From assembly GCA_015680685.1 (NCBI GenBank), contig MNCI01024146.1:10225-74224 (forward strand): DNA of 64,000 bases, in the 5' to 3' direction. How positions within the stretch are numbered: position 1 is the stretch's first letter; each line of letters begins with the position of its first letter. The translations under genes were made by a program, and so were the position numbers. Below, one piece after another: positions 56,929-64,000 of this stretch. Source of the DNA: Gnetum montanum. Taxonomy: Eukaryota > Streptophyta > Gnetopsida > Gnetales > Gnetaceae. The notes beneath the pieces were generated by a model. The model ran no database searches. It worked only from the letters and a program-made list of their open reading frames with translations, and was not told where the DNA came from.

Positions 56929-57860
56929 ATGCAAAATCCCCTTGAGTTAAAACCATTGCCCACTAGTATGGAGTATACATTTATCAAAAATAGAAAATCA
57001 ATAATCATTAATGTTAAGCTCACTCCTCAACAAAAAGAAAGATTGCTGAAAATGGTAAACAAATGGTCAAAAGCCTTTGCTTGGTCATATCCCAAATTAA
57101 CCAGAATAGATCCTAGGATATGCCAACATAGAATTTACACTAACCACTCCATGAAACCTTGACAAAAACCATAGAGGTGACTGAACCCAAAGCTTAAGCA
57201 AGTGGTTAAAGAAGAAATTGAACAACTTCTAAAAGCTGGGTTCATTTATCCCATTGCTGATAGTAAATGGGTTAGTCTGTTAATCATTGTGCCTAGAAAG
57301 GGAGGTAAATGGAGGGTGTGTATATACTTTAGGCTACTAAACATGGCAACATTTAAAGACCACTTCCCATTGCCATTCATAGACTAAGTCTTAGATACCA
57401 TTGCAGGGCATTACTACTATAGTTTTTTGGATGGCTACAGTGGATATAATCAAATTCAAATAGCACCAGAAGACCAAGCCAAGACTATGTTCACAAGTCC
57501 TTAGGGGACATTTTCATATAAGCATATTTCATTTGGCTTGTGCAATGTCCCAGCAACGTTTCAAAATTTGGTTCTAAGTATCTTTCAGTAGCAAATAGGA
57601 AATGGTGTGGAGGTCTTTATAAATGATTTCTCCACCTATGGAGTGGACTTCAAATAAGCATTGGACCTATTAGAGTAAGTACTGAAATGATGTGTAGAAA
57701 TCGACTTAAGGCTTAACTGGAAAAAAAGCCATTTAATGGTCTAAGAAGGCATTGTATCAGGGCACAAGATTTTACAAACAGGGATAGAAGTAGATCTTGA
57801 AAAGATTAAGGTCATCCAAGGAATCACTCAACAACCTAAAACTGTAAAAGACATCCAATC
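56929..57860 (+). pseudogene. Element D reverse transcriptase (broken)
   Basis: RT frame: MQNPLELKPLPTSMEYTFIK, WSKAFAWSYPKLTRIDPRIC, KEEIEQLLKAGFIYPIADSK, RKGGKWRVCIYFRLLN, FKDHFPLPFID, YSFLDGYSGYNQIQIAPEDQ, GTFSYKHISFGLCNVPATFQ and VEVFINDFSTYG. The polymerase box, normally with two Asp (MDDF), is INDF, with the first Asp changed to Asn. The connection GHKILQTGIEVDLEKIKVIQ follows. Stops at 57160, 57385, 57502 and later. Confidence 0.85.
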
Positions 57861-58420
57861 ATTCCTTGGACATACTGGCTATTATAGACATTTCATTGAG
57901 AACTGTTTAAGGATTCCAAAACCTTTAGTAGAACTAATGAAGAAGGATGTAACTTTTAAATGGACCAAGGAATGTGAGGTAGCCTTCCAAAACTTAAAAT
58001 AGAAGCTTTTAGAAACACCTATTCTACGAGCCCTTGACTGGTCCACACCATTCCACATAATGAATGATGCATCCAACTTTGCCTTAGGAGCTATACCTAC
58101 ATAATTAGATGACCAAAAATGACCCTATTACATCCACTATGGAAGTCGGAGTATCATTGGTGCATAACTCAATTACACCACAATGGAAAAGGAGTTAATG
58201 TTTGTGGTGTTTGCACTAAAACAATTTAGGTACTATGTATTTGGCTATAAGAGATTTGTACATATGGATCATAGTGCAATTCACTTCCTAATGAATAAAC
58301 CAATGGTAAGCCCTTGCATCATATGATGGCTCATGATCTTACAAGAGTTTGATTTTACAATGATCAATCGTAAAGGCACCGAGAATGTTGTTGTTGATTA
58401 TTTATCTTGGTTGTGATGGG
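57861..58420 (+). pseudogene. Element D RNase H (broken)
   Basis: Follows RT: SFLGHTGYYRHFIENCLRIP, KPLVELMKKDVTFKWTKECE, PFHIMNDASNFALGAIPT (catalytic Asp in NDAS present), YTTMEKELMFVVFALKQFRY (Glu present), FVHMDHSAIHFLMNK, FDFTMINRKGTENVVVDYLS. No second RNase H, consistent with Athila rather than Tat. Four or more stops. Confidence 0.85.
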
Positions 58421-58961
58421 ACAACAAAGAGGATGAATATCCAATTTCTGACTATTTCCCTGATGAACTCCTCTTTGCAGATGTGATAAACAATCACTTA
58501 TCCACTAATACAAATTGGTATAGTAGCATTCTCACTTATTTGCTTACACAAGAAACACCACAAGGGTTAGACGTTAAAAAGAAACAACAATTTCTTTATC
58601 GAGCCAAATATTTCATGGAAATCAATAGACACCTTTATAAGGTATGTCTCAATGGATTGGTTCGATGGTGTGTTCTCGATGTAGATCAATTGTGAGTTCT
58701 CTAAGATACTCATGAGGGCCCTTGTGGGGATCATTACGTGGAGAGATGAATAGACATAAAAATATTTCTTGCAGGATATTATCGACCTACATTATTCCAA
58801 GATGCTCATCATTTTGTCCAATCTTGTGAGCACTGCCAATGTGATGAGGGAATGACTACTAGAATGGAGGCTCCACAACAATGGATTCAACCTTTAGAAC
58901 CCTTCAACATATGGGTTATTAATTTTATGGGGCCTATTACACCAATGTCCAATGGAAAGGC
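58421..58961 (+). pseudogene. Element D integrase, N-terminal part, cut by assembly gap
   Basis: The frame 58483-58695 (WYSSILTYLLTQETPQGLDV, YFMEINRHLYKVCLNGLVRW) leads to the zinc-binding region with DTHEGPCGDH and SCEHCQCDEG (H, H, C, C all visible). The core opens PLEPFNIWVINFMGPITP, where the first catalytic Asp (usual DFMGP) is Asn. The rest is in the gap. Confidence 0.8.
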
Positions 58962-59682
58962 NNNNNNNNNNNNNNNNNNNNNNNNNNNNNNNNNNNNNNN
59001 NNNNNNNNNNNNNNNNNNNNNNNNNNNNNNNNNNNNNNNNNNNNNNNNNNNNNNNNNNNNNNNNNNNNNNNNNNNNNNNNNNNNNNNNNNNNNNNNNNNN
59101 NNNNNNNNNNNNNNNNNNNNNNNNNNNNNNNNNNNNNNNNNNNNNNNNNNNNNNNNNNNNNNNNNNNNNNNNNNNNNNNNNNNNNNNNNNNNNNNNNNNN
59201 NNNNNNNNNNNNNNNNNNNNNNNNNNNNNNNNNNNNNNNNNNNNNNNNNNNNNNNNNNNNNNNNNNNNNNNNNNNNNNNNNNNNNNNNNNNNNNNNNNNN
59301 NNNNNNNNNNNNNNNNNNNNNNNNNNNNNNNNNNNNNNNNNNNNNNNNNNNNNNNNNNNNNNNNNNNNNNNNNNNNNNNNNNNNNNNNNNNNNNNNNNNN
59401 NNNNNNNNNNNNNNNNNNNNNNNNNNNNNNNNNNNNNNNNNNNNNNNNNNNNNNNNNNNNNNNNNNNNNNNNNNNNNNNNNNNNNNNNNNNNNNNNNNNN
59501 NNNNNNNNNNNNNNNNNNNNNNNNNNNNNNNNNNNNNNNNNNNNNNNNNNNNNNNNNNNNNNNNNNNNNNNNNNNNNNNNNNNNNNNNNNNNNNNNNNNN
59601 NNNNNNNNNNNNNNNNNNNNNNNNNNNNNNNNNNNNNNNNNNNNNNNNNNNNNNNNNNNNNNNNNNNNNNNNNNNNNNNNNN
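58962..59682. other. Assembly gap (721 N)
   Basis: Unsequenced bases. The integrase core and part of the 3' region of element D are missing here; real length is unknown. Frames drawn across it are artefacts. Confidence 1.
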
Positions 59683-59956
59683 TTTTTTTTTTTACACATT
59701 GTTGATCTTTACTTATTTTTGTTTTACACCATCATTAACATTTTTACTATTTCTTTATTTGATTTATTCTTATTCATCACATAATAAGTGCTCATGATGG
59801 TGGGTTGTATTATAATAAGTGTTGATTGCTAATGTTTGGTTTTTACCTTTGACTTTCAATGTTGATGCTAAGATATGGTGTCTTTTGATAAAATAGGCAA
59901 TGAGTCCATGTCACCCAATTATCCATGCAACTCTATGGTCTTCCTTGTTTTGGAAA
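59683..59956 (+). other. Element D 3' noncoding region
   Basis: Opens with a T-run and TTTTTGTTTTACACC-type sequence, then GCAATGAGTC...CAACTCTATGG..TTCCTTGTTTTGGAAA. This is the reverse complement of element C 51875-51925 and the T-rich tract mirrors 52080-52290. It shows that D's 3' side is of the B/C type. Confidence 0.65.
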
Positions 59957-60009
59957 TGTACTATCTAAAACACCACAAAATTTTAGCTTAACACTTTGAA
60001 ACGAGAATG

Positions 60010-60980
60010 ACCCTGTGCTTCAACATCCAGAAGTTCAAAAATTAGACTAATGTGCATGAATCTTGTCATGCATGCCGAGGCCACACTCAAGTCATGCTAC
60101 TAGCATACATGCAGTGTGCGTACAATGTGCGGGAAGCGTGCACAACCTTCAGAGCCTCCAAATCAAGTCAAAATGGTCCTAATTTGAATAGGCAAGGCTC
60201 CCTTGGGGCCCATTGATGATTACTCCAAGTTTCAACATCCAGAACCCAAGGTTTCAAGTCAAACTCATGCAAATATTGCTACTCACACTAAGGTCATGCC
60301 TAGCTCATGTTGCCAGCATGATTCTAGCATGAGTTTAGCATGAGTAACTTCCAGATCCTTAAAATCAAGCCGAAACAATCTGAATTCAAGCAATGCAAGA
60401 CACCTTTGAAGTTTTCTGATGATCATTGCAACTCCTAGCCTCCAGAACTTTAGGTTTTGGGCCCAAAACCACACATTCATATCATGTACACTAGAGTCAC
60501 ACTAGGGTCATGCCTAGGTCACACTAACAGCGTGAGTCTACTGTGAGTTAACAAAAATTGCCCAAATTAGGTAGTCTCGAGTGTAGTTTTCAACATGAAC
60601 TCCACTTCTAGGATAAGTAACAGCTGTACTTGAAAACAGGCGAGAAAAATCAAAAATTTGGACATGAAACCTTACATTTTGGCTCACTCATGCCCAAGTC
60701 ATGTTGAGCTCACACTAACAGCATGAGCCCAGTGTGAGCTACCAAAAGTGGCCTAAATTCAAGCATAGAAAGACTCAAATTCAGCATGCAGGTCATCCCC
60801 AAGGTCAGGTAGTAGTTACACTTGAAAGATAGGTCTCAAAGATTAAGATTTGAAGTGAAATGTACCACCCCAGCTTGCTCATGCTAGGGTCACACCCAGC
60901 TCATGCTGGCAATGTGAGCCTGAATAAAAGCACTCCAAATGCACACTGAGGACATGCTAGGACATGATCGACTCACGTTG
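60010..60980. repeat. ~200-bp tandem array inside element E LTR (about 5 units)
   Basis: A recurring core of CTCACACTAGGGTCATGC, CTAGCTCATG and CAGCATGAG...AGTGTGAG appears near 60065, 60265, 60490, 60680 and 60880. Linked words (TCAACATCCAGAA, ACTTGAAA) recur at matching spacing (60014, 60226, about 60431, 60626, 60815). Confidence 0.7.
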
Positions 60981-61349
60981 GTAGCCTTGATGAAGCAAAA
61001 ATATCTCAAATAGCCATAGGACCACTCATGTTAGCACCCTACAATAGCTAGTTCATGGATCGGGAAGTTCCAAGTGAGCCAGAATCAAGATCTCTTGTTG
61101 TACACTATCATTTTATTGTAAATTTCAACATTTGTGAGCTTGTCAAGCTCTTATGCTTCAAATTGTATGCATGAGCTTAAAGAATATCAATACAAATTGT
61201 AAGATATAGTGTATCCAGTCTAGAATGTAGTCTACCTACATAAGTCCAGTTCACACATAGCTGTACATCGAACACCTTTCACACGTTCCATTTTTCTCTC
61301 ATCTCACAACCATTGACCCCATTCATGAGTCCTACTCTCGAGCCTAGAA

Positions 61350-61366
61350 AAATGTATAAATACCCT
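61350..61366 (+). promoter_or_regulatory. Element E TATA box
   Basis: AATGTATAAATACCCTA, a canonical plant TATA context, about 480 bases before the LTR end. Confidence 0.6.
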
Positions 61367-61849
61367 ATTCATTGACATACATGAGGTTGGGAATTTGGAA
61401 AAAGAAAACAAAAAATCTTAAGCCTCACATCGAAGCTTAACGTTCAACTTGTAATGCAACTACATTTTGACCGGTGCACATCTTGTTAATTAATACAACA
61501 TAGTTCATTTTTCCTTCCGTTGTGATGTTCTGGTCCATTGTTCGAATTATCCTATTTCATTTTACGTTTATACATACATTATGTTTATGTTTACATGTGA
61601 TATTTCATGTTTATGTTTCGTTGCATTATGCTCTCTATTTTACATTTCGTGGTGATAACCCCAACATAGGCTATAGCGTACGCTCAGGGAAGTCCTTGGT
61701 TGATTTGCATGCAGACCATCCAAGGCACTCTACCTTTATTTTTCTAGCTTTCCCTCACATGAAGGTAGGGTTAGCTATATCTCTCTGGAGATCTTTCAGT
61801 GTTCATTTTCCTCTAGCCTTACACTGACAATTTCGGACGGTACAGAAAT

Positions 61850-61868
61850 TGGTGCTAGAAGGAGGGCC
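61850..61868 (+). promoter_or_regulatory. Element E primer-binding site
   Basis: TGGTGCTAGAAGGAGGGCC starts with the TGG that pairs with a tRNA CCA end, five bases after the proposed LTR end. It resembles sites I recall in Tat/Ogre-type elements (TGGCGCTAGAAGGAGGG); the tRNA species was not checked. Confidence 0.65.
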
Positions 61869-62345
61869 AATCTTGTTTTCCATCTCGATAAAATGTTGAT
61901 TCTGTTTCCCTTTACACGAGGTGTAGATTAGATGTAGAATGTAATTGCTTAAACCATACCAATCTATTTATGGTTGAATTAAATCCTCATAACACTCTTA
62001 CGTTGCTGCCAATATGATAATTTTTGCAACTGCTGCTGAAAATATTAAGTGCAATGTACACACGCTGCAAAGCTCAACATAACGTACACACACTGCAAAA
62101 CCCAATGCAGCATACACACACTACTACATACATTTGGCATGTACACGCTATGCACGCACACCACACACGCATGCTGCACCCCACGTTATGCTTACACTAC
62201 ACGTACGTTGTGCTTGAACACGCTACGCAAAAGCTAGCATGCGCACGTTTAGGTTGCGCTCATGCTAACATTCACACACAGGTTGCTCAAGCTTAGCTTG
62301 CATATGCTGCTTACATACATTCAACTAGTCAAGCTAGTTACACAC
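61869..62345 (+). other. Element E leader with CA/TG- and CpG-rich tract
   Basis: Noncoding leader before gag. 62045-62335 is built of words such as TACACACGCTGCA, CACACACTACTAC, ACGCACACCACACACGCATG and CTAGCATGCGCACG: alternating purine-pyrimidine and CpG-containing, unlike surrounding DNA. Two overlapping open frames here follow from the low complexity. Confidence 0.55.
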
Positions 62346-64000
62346 ATGGAATCTTCTCAGATCAAAGCAGCATTGCCCATTTCTGACCTTAATGCTGAAA
62401 TCTCAAATCTTGTGACCGCAACTGAACCCATAGTCACCATTGGAGAGATGAATCCTCAAGGGCCAACTCACTAGTCACTTAGGTTACAAGGCAAGGATCC
62501 TACATATATAATTCTCACCCTAGAATAATACAACTTCATTTGCATAAAGATCCAATCTAACCTGCCCATTGATCACATGGAAATGGAAGCAAAACGACAT
62601 TATGAACTCATCTATAAGGGAGGCCACAACTTTATCCCTTTGGCATATGACATGATTCCCCTCTCTGAATCCCATCATAATCTCATATCCTAGCTCCTCA
62701 TGGTAAGGAATCAAACCTTACGGCAACCCACCGTAGAGCCTCAAAACAGAGACGAGAAAGATGATTTCGCAGCTCAATCCAAACATGGAGATTCGTACCA
62801 AACTATCAGTCCTCTTACATATGTGAATCCATTAATCCACCCTTTCATGGGAGAGACTATGCCTCTTCACACATTTACAAGCACTCAAGCACTTGTTTCT
62901 CAATAGGAAGCACCCACCCCCATTCCTGCTTTTCCTATGACCAACACCCAATTCAATGTATCCATCCTTGTTATTCCTCAGGTCACCACGTTACCCTCTC
63001 TCCTACAAGTACAACCCCAACAACTCTCCTCTCAAGTTAATATAGGAGCAACCTTCCAACCCTAAATAATTTGGATGCCATCCATGATACCCACTTCTAC
63101 AACCACCCATTACATACCATGAGTGCAAATCCAAGGACCACACTTCACTACTTCAACTCAACAGGTTCAGGGTGTTTCCTCACAACTTGTAATAGGGTAG
63201 TGGCCCATACTTGTCATTCAACAACATCAACCTATTCACTACAGCATACCACCCATTGCAATCCCATATGTGAATGCCCCTCAAATACAACCATCAACAA
63301 CCTTGCAGTCATATTTTGCACAAATCACACAACAATCTAACTATCACCACATGCAATCTAACCAACCATCCAATCCACCTAATGCTCAAGAATGGGAAAA
63401 TTCTAGAAAGATGATGCAAGTGTTAACCAATGAAGTAAAGCACCTTAAAATTGCAAGCACTGAAGAAGTCAAGGTATTGGACTTCTATCAAGATGATCCG
63501 ATTAGCTCTTCAATGCCACCATTGACTTTACCAAAAGGAATTTCACTGCTATAATTGACCAAGTATAACGGAGAGCGAGATCCAAATGCTCACCTAGTGA
63601 CATTCCAATTAGATTGTCTCTTACTTCAAGCATGGTCTCATGCAATCCTACATGTGTTCGCCATGTCCTTAACTGGGAAATCCTTAGACTAGTACAGAGC
63701 TCTACTGCGTAACTCCATATCCTCTCTAGAGGATTTGTTACATCAATTAGTTACCTATTTTAAGTATAACTTGAAGTTTGAAGCCACACTAGACAATATA
63801 ATCCAAATAAAACAAGTGCCATTAGAGCCTGTACAAAAATTCATCCAAAGATGGAGTGCTGCCCTTAACAAACTTCACGAGCCTATCTTAGAAACGTATT
63901 TACTTACAATCCTCAAGACATACAAGACATACAACGTATGATTCATAGAGGTGAGATAGTCTTTAACAAAGCCAACCTAGTAAGACCTCAAAATTAGTCT
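62346..64000 (+). pseudogene. Element E gag (broken, runs off window)
   Basis: ATG 62346 opens MESSQIKAALPISDLNAEIS. After one stop: SLRLQGKDPTYIILTLE, YNFICIKIQSNLPIDHMEME, AKRHYELIYKGGHNFIPLAY, DMIPLSE. These match element A gag (YNFICAKI, MEAKVKHEYELIHEAGKEYI). A Pro/Gln-rich linker covers 62900-63400. The capsid domain from about 63530 reads LTKYNGERDPNAHLVTFQLD, MSLTGKSLD, stop (Trp position), YRALLRNSISSLEDLLHQLV, VQKFIQRWSAALNKLHEPIL, and in another frame MIHRGEIVFNKANLVRPQN. Confidence 0.75.

Larger units (their letters stand above)
52633..59956 (+). mobile_element. Element D: Athila-like Gypsy element with full pol, inserted in C, interrupted by E
   Basis: Plus-strand element of the B/C family with 5' LTR, primer site, gag, protease, RT, RNase H and the start of integrase, then a 721-base gap. 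Sequence after the gap (59683-59956) matches the 3' noncoding region of B and C in the plus sense. D stops near 59957 where element E begins. It is the only member of the family here with enzyme domains. Candidate left target duplication TAAGG at 52628-52632. Confidence 0.8.
59957..61844 (+). repeat. Element E 5' LTR (left edge uncertain by tens of bases)
   Basis: The proposed ends TGTAC...GTACA are inverted. D homology fades just left of 59957, and GTACA lies five bases before the primer site. The LTR contains the ~200-bp tandem array and a TATA box, GTATAAATACC, at about 61354-61364. Confidence 0.6.
59957..64000 (+). mobile_element. Element E: Tat/Ogre-like Gypsy element, 5' part
   Basis: LTR (about 1.9 kb), primer site, a CA-rich leader and the first half of gag, running off the right end. 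Gag is related to element A's gag. It is inserted in the 3' noncoding region of element D, so it is the youngest layer of the C-D-E stack. Confidence 0.75.

Noticed and set aside
58852-59797. Long open frames on both strands spanning 58.85-59.8 kb
   Set aside because: They consist of the 721-base N gap translated as unknown residues; only the integrase part before 58961 is real.
62024-62296. Two overlapping plus frames before element E gag
   Set aside because: The frames arise from CA-rich low-complexity sequence in the leader and do not match any protein I know.

Overview
The window is plant nuclear DNA. It is AT-rich, depleted of CpG and almost entirely made of decayed transposable elements stacked inside one another. 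Several element types point to a land plant: Tat/Ogre-like and Athila-like Ty3/Gypsy elements, a chromodomain Gypsy element, a Ty1/Copia element, a hAT transposon with spliced exons, and a plant-type COQ9 copy. A large, slowly purged genome such as a gymnosperm would fit, but the species cannot be told from the sequence. I see no intact host gene, tRNA, rRNA or CRISPR array.

Layout. (1) 1-17958: element A, a minus-strand Tat/Ogre-like Gypsy element. It has partial LTRs at both ends, gag and protease at 15.85-12.6 kb, and RT, two RNase H domains and integrase at 4.55-1.55 kb. Between protease and RT lie about 8 kb holding a 34-bp minisatellite, a multi-exon gene on the opposite (plus) strand and a ~190-bp tandem array. 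A sits inside (2) 17959-~21454, the pol end, chromodomain and 3' LTR of a plus-strand chromovirus. (3) 21515-22532: an intronless, broken COQ9 copy, followed by unassigned sequence. (4) 24690-37926: a hAT transposase pseudogene cut in two by element B (26786-37248, minus strand). B is flanked by a perfect 5-bp target duplication, TTTAG. (5) 38801-43335: a minus-strand Copia element. (6) 43336-46346: an unidentified gene remnant and AT-rich repeats. (7) 46347 onward: element C (minus strand, same family as B), interrupted at 52633 by element D (plus strand, same LTR family, with RT and integrase), which contains a 721-base assembly gap and is itself interrupted near 59957 by element E (plus strand, Tat/Ogre-like, LTR plus gag, running off the window).

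How the parts work together. B, C and D are one Athila-like family. D carries gag, protease, RT, RNase H and integrase. B keeps gag and protease but lacks RT to integrase, and goes almost directly into a long 3' region. B and C both carry a large sense-strand accessory reading frame there (about 945 codons from ATG to stop in each). In both copies the frame opens with an ATG directly behind an AG splice-acceptor-like dinucleotide, and a second TATA box with LTR-like sequence lies a few hundred bases upstream. This looks like a non-autonomous lineage that depends on D-like partners for enzymes while conserving its own accessory protein unit. It is the most interesting system in the window. All frames are now broken by stops and indels, and catalytic Asp codons have become Asn in five separate domains, so everything here appears to be relic sequence.
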